From CAIOZW01 sp049318845 (GTDB taxonomy: Bacteria; Acidobacteriota; Blastocatellia; RBC074): a DNA stretch of 8,214 nucleotides. Below the pieces are notes generated by a model, which saw nothing but the letters and a program-made list of their open reading frames with translations, was not told the origin of the DNA and did not search any database. Of this stretch, positions 1 through 5,367 are shown piece after piece. The first letter of the stretch is position 1; the number at the start of each line of letters is the position of its first letter. Both the position numbers and the translations under genes were made by a program. The stretch is taken from positions 1 through 8,214 of the forward strand of contig JBMOFH010000172.1 of assembly GCA_049318845.1 (NCBI GenBank). The letters run 5' to 3'.

Positions 1-3
1 GGG

Positions 4-876
4 ATGGATCAGGTGGAAGAATCTCAGGTCGAAAAATCTGGTGAGCGTGCCGCAGCATCGGGCGAGGCGGTGCGTGAGCCGGACGTTCCGCCAGTGATAT
101 TGGCAGTCAATACCTCCTCGCCGCAGATCGACCTCGCGATCACCCGTGGCGACATCACACTCTCGACACTAACCGCGAGTCGGGTCGAACAGCATTCGAG
201 AACCCTCTTCACGCACCTGACCGCACTGCTCGACCAGGCAGCACTGACGATCGATGAAGTCGATCTTTTTGCAGTTGTTACCGGCCCGGGCAGCTTTACC
301 GGACTTCGTGTCGGAATGTCTGCCGTCAAGGGGCTTGCGGCGACCAATCGCCGGCCCATCTACGGCGTAGATCTGCTTGAATTGAAGATTCGTGGACTGT
401 TGCAGGTTGCCACCGCGCTGGTCGTCTGCGACTCCGGTCGCGGGGAGGTCTTCTGCGGACTGCGCCAACTTCATTCAGATGGACGCTGCGTCAGTCTTCA
501 CCAGGACTGCTTCGGCGCGCCGGCAATCTCCCTCCGGCAAGCCCTGACAGACAATCCACCACGCAACCTGCTCATTACCGGAAATGGAGTCGGGCGCGCT
601 GCCGTTGAGCTGCAGGCGATCGCGGAAGATCATGGAATCAGCTTTTTACCAGATATGACCAACCTGACCAGAGGGGCCAATCTGGCTGGGATTGCCGGAC
701 TGCCGACCGATCCGCGCGGTGCCGGATGGCAGATTGCGCCGGATCCTGAACCGATCGCCATCACGCTGGCGCGAACCGTCCACCTGATCGTGAGGTCGAA
801 GAGCTGGGGACGAGGCGCTGTCTGCCAGCCATTCTATATCAGACCATCCGACGCGGAGTTGAACTGGAAGAGATGA
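4..876 (+). CDS. tsaB: tRNA threonylcarbamoyladenosine biosynthesis protein TsaB
   Basis: TsaB is the non-catalytic ASKHA-fold partner of TsaD. In bacteria TsaB, TsaD and TsaE transfer the threonylcarbamoyl group to A37 of ANN-decoding tRNAs in the cytoplasm. The sequence shows the family N-terminal strand ILAVNTSS (residues 32-39), the hallmark GPGSFTGLRVG (94-104) and the usual C-terminal PFYIRPSDAELNWK (276-289). At 290 aa it is longer than the usual 220-240. The excess includes about 30 polar, acidic N-terminal residues before the conserved strand. The ATG at 4 lies at the window edge, so its ribosome binding site cannot be seen and the frame may be open further left. An in-frame GTG at 94 sits exactly at the canonical TsaB start and overlaps a TGA at 95-97, so it is a real alternative. 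The gene overlaps rimI by ATGA, which implies co-translation. The product is secure; the start is not. Confidence 0.93.
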   Translation: MDQVEESQVEKSGERAAASGEAVREPDVPPVILAVNTSSPQIDLAITRGDITLSTLTASRVEQHSRTLFTHLTALLDQAALTIDEVDLFAVVTGPGSFTGLRVGMSAVKGLAATNRRPIYGVDLLELKIRGLLQVATALVVCDSGRGEVFCGLRQLHSDGRCVSLHQDCFGAPAISLRQALTDNPPRNLLITGNGVGRAAVELQAIAEDHGISFLPDMTNLTRGANLAGIAGLPTDPRGAGWQIAPDPEPIAITLARTVHLIVRSKSWGRGAVCQPFYIRPSDAELNWKR

Positions 877-1457
877 GACCAAGACTCTTTGCCGGCTCGA
901 TCACCATCCTTCAGCTTCACCACTCGCCGAAGGGCTCTCCCGCGATCTCCGGCAGACCGGACCTTTCCGGTGACAAGCCCGGTGACAATGTGGCCGTTGA
1001 CGAGCTGCTTCCCGCCGCGACCCGGGAGCTGATCGAATCGATTGTCGATCTCGAAGCAGATTCAGGGCTGTCGACGCGCGGTGTCGATGGTTATCGGGCA
1101 ATTGTCGAGGATCCTGATTGCATCGTCCTTGTGGCAATTGTCACTCCCAAATCCTCGCCCGCCCAGCGCCAGCTGGTGGGCTGCTTCTCCGCCAGAATCG
1201 TGGTCGATGAACTCCAGATCGATAATGTCGCTGTCGACATGCTCTGGCGTGGACAGGGGATCGGCTCTGAATTGATTGCCACCAGCCTTGCCATCGCCCG
1301 CCGCAAAGGCTGCCTCACCGCGACTCTCGAGGTGCGGTCCGCCAATCTCCCCGCCCAGCAACTCTACTACAAGTTCGGCTTCCAACTTGAGGGACGCCGC
1401 CTGGCCTATTATCACCACCCAACCGATGATGCATTGGTCATGAACTCCAGACTCTGA
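873..1457 (+). CDS. rimI: Ribosomal-protein-alanine N-acetyltransferase, RimI family (GNAT)
   Basis: This is a GNAT acetyltransferase of the RimI type. RimI uses acetyl-CoA to acetylate the N-terminal alanine of ribosomal protein S18. The acetyl-CoA loop is RGQGIG (residues 126-131, R/Q-x-x-G-x-G). LEVRSAN (152-158) followed by LYYKFGF (164-170) places Glu153 and Tyr165 twelve residues apart, the spacing of the catalytic Glu/Tyr pair of E. coli RimI. The C-terminal YYHHPTDDALVM is also typical. The protein is 194 aa against about 150 for most RimI, and the first 45 or so residues are not recognisable GNAT sequence. An in-frame GTG at 990 (codon 40) could be an internal start. The ATG at 873 is preferred because it overlaps the tsaB stop (ATGA) and has GGAAGAG just upstream. 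The adjacency to tsaB supports the RimI assignment over other GNATs, but the exact substrate is inferred from the family. Confidence 0.88.
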   Translation: MRPRLFAGSITILQLHHSPKGSPAISGRPDLSGDKPGDNVAVDELLPAATRELIESIVDLEADSGLSTRGVDGYRAIVEDPDCIVLVAIVTPKSSPAQRQLVGCFSARIVVDELQIDNVAVDMLWRGQGIGSELIATSLAIARRKGCLTATLEVRSANLPAQQLYYKFGFQLEGRRLAYYHHPTDDALVMNSRL

Positions 1458-1479
1458 GCCATCATCGTCCATCCCTCGC

Positions 1480-1508
1480 TTGTACGGGACAATCCTTTAT
1501 ATTAATAT
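1480..1508 (+). promoter_or_regulatory. Weak promoter candidate upstream of psd-pssA
   Basis: TTGTAC at 1480-1485 and TAATAT at 1503-1508 are separated by 17 bases inside the most AT-rich part of the gap. The -10 matches the sigma-70 consensus at 4 of 6 positions and the -35 at only 3. If used, it would give psd a leader of roughly 300 bases containing all the hairpins of this gap. The alternative TTGAAT/GATAAC at 1680-1709 (4 of 6 each, spacer 18) would give a leader of about 100 bases without them. Neither is strong, and the organism's sigma-factor preferences are unknown. Confidence 0.25.
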
Positions 1509-1590
1509 GCTTTTTTTTGACGCTAGTCACCGCGACAGTTCGGAACCAGTTTGGTTCAGTCAAATCCCTACACCATTTTTTATCCCGGGG

Positions 1591-1664
1591 CGCTGGTGAA
1601 ACCGGCGAGACACGGATGGGTCTGAACCTGCGAAGGCATCGCCAGTTACCGAACTTTAGCATCC
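1591..1664 (+). other. Possible structured RNA leader segment before psd
   Basis: Three stems can form in order: CGCTGGT/ACCGGCG around a GAA loop (1591-1607, one G-U pair), then GGATG (1614-1618) pairing with CATCC (1660-1664). That stem encloses a bulged hairpin with arms CTGCGA and TCGCCAG extended by AA/TT (1625-1647). The stems are seen in the sequence; that they form in a transcript, or sense anything, is inference. The block begins just after a run of six T (1575-1581 is ATTTTTT followed by A), so it does not look like a simple terminator. Confidence 0.25.
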
Positions 1665-1819
1665 CAAGCCGCAAGATAGTTGAATCTTAATTGACAAGCG
1701 TCTGATAACGAAGGCCGGTTTAGTGTAGATCGGATGTGGGGAAGTAATGGGTGGTAATTGCGGTGACGGGATTGGCGAGCGGAATTTAGATAAGGAATTC
1801 AGAAGAGAGGAAGAAGAGA

Positions 1820-2458
1820 TTGGTAAAAGATGCGTATCCATTTTTGATTGTGATCGGGCTTGGAGTGATTGTCACACTTGGCCTGGGATGGTATTGGGTG
1901 GGGGGTATACTCGCATTCCTGCTGGTATTTGTCGGGTGGTTCTTCAGGAATCCTGATCGGGAGGTTCCATCCGGAGAAGATCTGGTGGTCTCGCCGGCGG
2001 ACGGACTCGTCGTCGTAGTAAAAAAGATCGATCTGGCGTCGATTCCAGCGTTTGGGCCCGAGAAGGGAGAGGGAACACTGGTCAGCATCTTCCTTTCAGT
2101 CTTTGATGTTCACGTCAACCGCTCCCCGATTGGGGGCGTCATTACGCGGTCGGAGTATCGACGGGGAAAGTTTCTGGTTGCCTCGCTCGAGCGTGCCTCG
2201 CAGGAGAATGAGCAGCAGATAGTGACGGTGACCAATCAGCGGATGACGGTGGTCTTCAGGATGATAGCGGGGCTGATCGCGCGGCGAATCGTTTTCTGGA
2301 AGAGTGAAGGGGTTGTGGTTGGGCCGGGCGAGCGTGTTGGGCTGATCAAATTCGGGTCACGAGTCGATCTGATCCTGCCGTCGAGTGTCGTGGTGGAGGT
2401 CAGTAAGGGGCAGCGTGTTCGTGGGGGCAGTTCGATAATTGGAAGGGTAGTCGCATGA
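1820..2458 (+). CDS. psd: Phosphatidylserine decarboxylase proenzyme, short (archaeal-type) form
   Basis: Psd decarboxylates phosphatidylserine to phosphatidylethanolamine at the inner membrane using a self-generated pyruvoyl group. The 212-aa size and GSR cleavage site fit the short archaeal-type family rather than the 300-aa LGST form. Two hydrophobic stretches at the N-terminus (about 7-22 and 26-42) anchor it in the membrane. Asp61 in SPADG and His98 in FDVHVNR match the family's Asp-His pair. FGSR (178-181) holds the Gly179-Ser180 bond whose cleavage yields a beta chain of about 179 aa and an alpha chain of about 33 aa starting with pyruvoyl. The start is TTG: no ATG or GTG in frame fits the hydrophobic N-terminus as well, and GAGAGG (1805-1810) sits nine bases before it. 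The stop overlaps the pssA start by ATGA. pssA makes the substrate of this enzyme, which confirms the call. Confidence 0.95.
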   Translation: MVKDAYPFLIVIGLGVIVTLGLGWYWVGGILAFLLVFVGWFFRNPDREVPSGEDLVVSPADGLVVVVKKIDLASIPAFGPEKGEGTLVSIFLSVFDVHVNRSPIGGVITRSEYRRGKFLVASLERASQENEQQIVTVTNQRMTVVFRMIAGLIARRIVFWKSEGVVVGPGERVGLIKFGSRVDLILPSSVVVEVSKGQRVRGGSSIIGRVVA

Positions 2459-3312
2459 GCCAGATCGATAATCAGACCTCTACGCCACCGGTGCGGAATG
2501 GAATCCGGCGTGGTATCTACATTCTGCCGAGCCTCTTCACGATTGGAAATATCCTGTGTGGTTTCTATGCCGTGATCAACGCGATCAAGGGGGCGCAGTC
2601 CGTTGCAGACCCGGAGACGGCGACCGTGCTCTTCAATTATGCCTCGATTGCACTGGGCGTCTCGTGGTTGCTCGACAACCTCGATGGGCGTGTGGCACGT
2701 CTGACCAACACCACCTCGGAGTTCGGGGTTGAGCTGGACAGTATCGCCGATTTTCTCTCCTTTGGAATAGCTCCGGCCGTCCTCGCCTACACGTGGGGAT
2801 ATGGATCGACGCCCGGGCTCGAAAAGCTCGGCTGGGGGGTCTCGTTCTTTTTTCTGATTTGCGCTGCGCTCCGGTTGGCAAGGTTCAATGTTCAGGCGCG
2901 AACCGCCAGTGATATATTTACCGGTAATACGGCAAAAGTCGATAAGCGGTATTTTGTCGGGTTGCCGACCCCGGCGGCGGCCGGACTGATTGCCGGCCTG
3001 ATACACTTTTTCCCCACTCCATTGACGGCGCTGACCCCGGAGCGACAACTCCTTTTGAGTTATCTGCTGCTCGGGACCATGGCGTTTCTCGCTCTGCTGA
3101 TGGTGAGCACCCTGAGATTTTCGAAGTATATCAATCTTGGCGCCAAGGTTCGGCACCCGTTCGTCACCCTTCCGATCATCTCGCTCTTTGCGTCCGGGAT
3201 CTGGTTCTATTCGCGATGGCTCATGCTCATTCTGGCGGGAATGTATGTCGTTCATGGGCCGCTGATGAAGATTCTGAGTCTCATGCAGCGTTTTCTGCGG
3301 CGTAAGAGCTGA
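2455..3312 (+). CDS. pssA: CDP-diacylglycerol--serine O-phosphatidyltransferase
   Basis: This integral membrane enzyme joins CDP-diacylglycerol and L-serine to give phosphatidylserine and CMP, which the preceding psd product then decarboxylates. The complete CDP-alcohol phosphatidyltransferase signature is present: D74-x2-D77-G78-x2-A81-R82-x8-G91-x3-D95-x3-D99. Its four aspartates bind the two metal ions. Hydrophobic segments lie at about 27-43, 62-74, 96-112, 127-141, 168-187, 198-218, 238-252 and 255-271, as expected for a multi-pass protein. The 285-aa length is normal for the Bacillus-type (type II) Pss, slightly longer at the basic C-terminus (QRFLRRKS). The ATG start overlaps the psd stop and has GGAAGGG (2441-2447) seven bases upstream. 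Serine is preferred over glycerol or inositol as the acceptor because of the psd linkage and the sequence resemblance to Pss. Confidence 0.95.
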   Translation: MSQIDNQTSTPPVRNGIRRGIYILPSLFTIGNILCGFYAVINAIKGAQSVADPETATVLFNYASIALGVSWLLDNLDGRVARLTNTTSEFGVELDSIADFLSFGIAPAVLAYTWGYGSTPGLEKLGWGVSFFFLICAALRLARFNVQARTASDIFTGNTAKVDKRYFVGLPTPAAAGLIAGLIHFFPTPLTALTPERQLLLSYLLLGTMAFLALLMVSTLRFSKYINLGAKVRHPFVTLPIISLFASGIWFYSRWLMLILAGMYVVHGPLMKILSLMQRFLRRKS

Positions 3313-3325
3313 CACTTCGACTGGC

Positions 3326-3361
3326 CACCGCCTGAATTCAGCCACAGGCAGGTTGGCGGTG
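3326..3361 (+). terminator. Inverted repeat downstream of pssA, possible end-of-operon hairpin
   Basis: CACCGCC (3326-3332) and GGCGGTG (3355-3361) are perfect 7-bp inverted arms, 14 bases after the pssA stop. The interior holds a second short pairing (CCTG/CAGG) and the palindrome CTGAATTCAG. There is no T tract after it, so it is not a classical intrinsic terminator. It may stabilise the 3' end of the psd-pssA transcript. Confidence 0.35.
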
Positions 3362-3493
3362 AAGATATCACGTCCACAAAGTCAATTCCGACCTTTGGCG
3401 GCCTTTCACTGTGACGACTGTGTGACAGGTGCGAAGACTCCGACTTGGTCTCGCCATTCCTGACCCGCCGATTACATCCGGCTGTGTCTGGCC
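3362..3493. other. Unassigned spacer between the pssA hairpin and the guaA promoter region
   Basis: No coding potential is supported here. The only visible structure is two direct copies of TGTGAC (3410-3415 and 3421-3426) with 11-base spacing. This is not the inverted arrangement of a CRP/FNR-type site, so no regulator is proposed. Confidence 0.5.
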
Positions 3494-3523
3494 ATGACTT
3501 AAGCCACACCGGAAGCGTATACT
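3494..3523 (+). promoter_or_regulatory. Candidate sigma-70-type promoter for guaA
   Basis: TATACT (3518-3523) is a 5-of-6 match to the -10 consensus. ATGACT (3494-3499), 18 bases upstream, matches the -35 at 4 of 6 positions. Transcription would begin near 3530, giving a leader of about 95 bases. CTTAAG at 3498-3503 (TTAAGC at 3499-3504) overlaps the -35 end. The same core is repeated many times downstream of guaA, so this may be an operator, though a single copy proves nothing. Confidence 0.45.
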
Positions 3524-3547
3524 CTCAATTTTACAACGTAAACTGAC

Positions 3548-3594
3548 TGGCCCGGGCGGCGAGCCGCCGGTTGCAGATCGATCCGGGCCATTTT
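3548..3594 (+). promoter_or_regulatory. GC-rich hairpin with short T run in the guaA leader
   Basis: TGGCCCGG (3548-3555) and CCGGGCCA (3583-3590) form a perfect 8-bp stem. An inner hairpin GGCGG-CGAG-CCGCC sits at 3555-3568 and shares its first base with the outer stem. TTTT follows directly (3591-3594), and the guaA ribosome binding site comes about 18 bases later. The shape is that of a weak intrinsic terminator or attenuator, but four T is short. No purine-riboswitch core is visible next to it. Confidence 0.4.
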
Positions 3595-3611
3595 GTGACA
3601 ATCTTGGCAAT

Positions 3612-3617
3612 AAGGAG
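3612..3617 (+). promoter_or_regulatory. Ribosome binding site that decides the guaA start
   Basis: AAGGAG lies seven bases before the GTG at 3625. The reading frame is open further upstream, with an earlier potential TTG start at 3571. That start would fall inside the leader hairpin and would add 18 residues that GMP synthases do not have. Confidence 0.85.
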
Positions 3618-3624
3618 CGCGCAA

Positions 3625-5166
3625 GTGTCGAAAGCATTTGAGACAATCGTCATTCTCGATTTTGGATCCCAGTACACGCAGTTGATCGCCCGCCGGATCC
3701 GAGAGTCGGGGGTCTATTGTGAAATACATCCATATACTATTGACCCGCAAACGATCCGCCAGCTTGGTCCGAAAGGGATCATCCTCTCTGGTGGACCAAG
3801 TTCCGTTTATGAGACTGATGCACCGCATTGTCAGCGAGAGATACTGGATCTTGGAGTACCAGTGCTGGGGATCTGCTATGGTCTTCAGTTGCTGAGTTAC
3901 TTCCTTGGCGGGAAGGTCGAGCCGTCATCGCGGCGTGAGTATGGAGCGGCGCAGGTGCGCCTGGTGGGAGAGAGCCGTCTGCTTGCTGGTCTGGCGACTG
4001 AGTTTCCAGTCTGGATGAGCCACGGGGACCACGTCACGGTTCCACCCCCTGGATTTGAAGTTGTTGCCGAGACCGAAAACGCGCTTGGTGCGGTCGAGAA
4101 TGGAGATCGAGACTGGTATGGACTCCAGTTTCACCCGGAGGTCGCACATACACCGGACGGGCGGAAGATTCTTGAAAACTTCATTCGCGGGGTCTGTGGT
4201 TGTCGTGGCGACTGGACGGCGGCATCGTTCATCGAGGCGGCGGTGGCGAGGATTCGCGAGCAGATTGGAGATGGGCATGCGGTTTGCGGGCTTTCGGGCG
4301 GCGTCGACTCTTCGGTCGCGGCGGCGCTGGTATCGCGTGCGATTGGTGATCGGCTGACCTGTCTCTTCGTCGATAATGGACTGCTTCGCAAGGATGAGTT
4401 TGCGAAGGTTCTTGAGTCTTTTCGCGAATACGGAAAGCTCAGGGTTGTCGGCGTTCCGGCGGCGGAGCGGTTTCTTGGCGCACTCAGTGGTGTGGAGGAT
4501 CCGGAACGGAAGCGGAAGATCATTGGTGTCACCTTCATCGATGTCTTTCAGGAAGAGGCGGCGCGGCTTGGCGAGATCGATTTTCTGGTTCAGGGGACGC
4601 TCTATCCTGATGTGATCGAATCGCAGTCTGTCAAAGGGCCTTCCGCGGTCATCAAGAGTCATCACAATGTCGGCGGACTACCGGAGAAGATGCATCTGCG
4701 ACTTGTCGAACCACTCCGCGAACTCTTCAAGGACGAGGTTCGTAAAGTCGGACGTGAGCTCGGTCTCCCGGCTGCGCTGATCGACCGCCAGCCTTTTCCC
4801 GGGCCCGGACTGGCGATCCGCATTATCGGACCGGTTGAACCGGTCGATCTTATCCTCTTACAAGAGTCTGATAACATTGTGATGGAAGAGATCAAGCGCG
4901 CGGGATTGTATGGAGAGATCTGGCAGGCGTTTGCGGTATTGCTCCCGATACGGACTGTTGGGGTGATGGGGGATCAGCGGACGTATGACAAGGTGATCGC
5001 GATACGGGCAGTAGAGAGTATCGATGGGATGACCGCTGATTGGGCGCGGCTGCCATACGATCTCCTCGAGAGTATCAGTCGGCGGATTATCAGTGAGGTC
5101 AAGGGGGTGAACCGTGTCGTTTACGACATCAGTTCCAAGCCACCGAGCACGATTGAGTGGGAATAG
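3625..5166 (+). CDS. guaA: GMP synthase (glutamine-hydrolysing)
   Basis: GuaA converts XMP, ATP and glutamine to GMP, the last step of de novo guanine nucleotide synthesis, in the cytoplasm. Numbered from the GTG start it has 513 residues, the usual length. The N-terminal class I glutamine amidotransferase domain (about 6-195) carries the nucleophile Cys84 in GICYG and the partners His170 and Glu172 in FHPEV. The ATP-pyrophosphatase domain follows, with the PP-loop SGGVDSS at 224-230. The C-terminal dimerisation domain contains PFPGPGLAIR and ends in the family signature KPPSTIEWE. Nothing is missing. It appears to have its own promoter and a structured leader, and no gene of the IMP branch (guaB) is next to it. 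Its stop codon lies at the left edge of the palindromic repeat cluster, and dnaE follows on the same strand. Confidence 0.98.
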   Translation: MSKAFETIVILDFGSQYTQLIARRIRESGVYCEIHPYTIDPQTIRQLGPKGIILSGGPSSVYETDAPHCQREILDLGVPVLGICYGLQLLSYFLGGKVEPSSRREYGAAQVRLVGESRLLAGLATEFPVWMSHGDHVTVPPPGFEVVAETENALGAVENGDRDWYGLQFHPEVAHTPDGRKILENFIRGVCGCRGDWTAASFIEAAVARIREQIGDGHAVCGLSGGVDSSVAAALVSRAIGDRLTCLFVDNGLLRKDEFAKVLESFREYGKLRVVGVPAAERFLGALSGVEDPERKRKIIGVTFIDVFQEEAARLGEIDFLVQGTLYPDVIESQSVKGPSAVIKSHHNVGGLPEKMHLRLVEPLRELFKDEVRKVGRELGLPAALIDRQPFPGPGLAIRIIGPVEPVDLILLQESDNIVMEEIKRAGLYGEIWQAFAVLLPIRTVGVMGDQRTYDKVIAIRAVESIDGMTADWARLPYDLLESISRRIISEVKGVNRVVYDISSKPPSTIEWE

Positions 5167-5235
5167 GTGGTAAATAGTCTGCTTAAGGTTTGGAGTTCAA
5201 TTGATAAGAGTTGAGCTGCTTAAGTAAGGGGTGTC

Positions 5236-5275
5236 CGGCGGAATGCTTAAGGTTGAATGTTTAAGCATTCCGCCG
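5236..5275. repeat. Perfect 15-bp inverted repeat, 10-base loop
   Basis: CGGCGGAATGCTTAA (5236-5250) is exactly complementary to 5261-5275, with the loop GGTTGAATGT between them; the first and last loop bases could add a G-U pair. The arms are GC-rich at the base and AT-rich at the loop. No T tract follows, so it is not a standard intrinsic terminator for guaA, though it could protect the 3' end of the message or act as a DNA cruciform or protein site. Confidence 0.9.
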
Positions 5276-5320
5276 CGAGTGTTTAAGTCGGCATGTGGTT
5301 TGCTTAGCGGGGAATGCTTA

Positions 5321-5367
5321 ATGCTTAAAGCACAACGCTTAACTGGTAAGCATTGTGCTTTAAGCAT
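5321..5367. repeat. Near-perfect 21-position hairpin just before dnaE
   Basis: ATGCTTAAAGCACAA (5321-5335) is exactly complementary to 5353-5367. After one C/A mismatch (5336, 5352) the pairing resumes as GCTTA (5337-5341) with TAAGC (5347-5351) around the loop ACTGG. In total 20 of 21 positions pair. The hairpin ends three bases before GGTGGT, the only ribosome-binding-like sequence of dnaE, so in RNA it would stack beside or limit access to that site. No T tract follows. Confidence 0.9.

Larger units (their letters stand above)
1458..1819. other. Intergenic region between rimI and psd, AT-rich at the left, structured in the middle
   Basis: No protein gene is supported in these 362 bases. 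An AT-rich tract lies at 1495-1518: the palindrome ATATTAATAT at 1499-1508, then eight T at 1511-1518. A perfect 6-bp hairpin GAACCA/TGGTTC lies at 1543-1557. A GC-rich block at 1584-1665 can fold into a hairpin at 1591-1607 (CGCTGGT/ACCGGCG, loop GAA), a second bulged hairpin at 1625-1647, and a closing stem GGATG/CATCC (1614-1618 with 1660-1664). Parts of it resemble conserved pieces of several riboswitches, but no class matches as a whole. Promoter-like pairs are TTGTAC/TAATAT (1480-1508, spacer 17) and TTGAAT/GATAAC (1680-1709, spacer 18); both are weak. The last stretch is purine-rich and carries the psd ribosome binding site. Confidence 0.5.

Noticed and set aside
1..97. Tail of an upstream gene (for example tsaE) in another frame, ending at the TGA at 95-97
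   Set aside because: The 31 residues visible are arginine-rich and show no TsaE feature. Without upstream sequence it cannot be told from a chance open frame.
1584..1665. TPP, cobalamin, FMN or c-di-GMP riboswitch upstream of psd
   Set aside because: Only scattered short matches exist. The TPP CTGATCTGG core, the complete B12 box, the FMN six-way-junction segments and the c-di-GMP GCAAA segments are missing.
1458..1819. Chromosomal replication origin at the skew change
   Set aside because: There is no cluster of DnaA boxes, no dnaA/dnaN/gidA neighbour, and only one poor box-like match (1735-1743). The skew change alone is not enough.
1747..1956. 69-codon + strand frame overlapping the start of psd
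   Set aside because: It overlaps the psd N-terminus in another frame, and its translation shows no family features. psd has the purine-rich ribosome binding site and the conserved protein.
2236..3345. Long open frame on the - strand (369 codons) opposite psd and pssA
   Set aside because: It is the mirror of two clearly functional + strand genes. Its translation is rich in Arg, Gln, Pro and charged residues with no recognisable domain, as expected from antisense of this codon usage.
3410..3427. CRP/FNR-type operator
   Set aside because: The two TGTGAC copies are in direct, not inverted, orientation, and the spacing does not fit a dimer site.
5236..5367. Classical rho-independent terminators after guaA
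   Set aside because: Both hairpins are strong, but neither is followed by a T tract; the bases after them are GC- or G/T-mixed.
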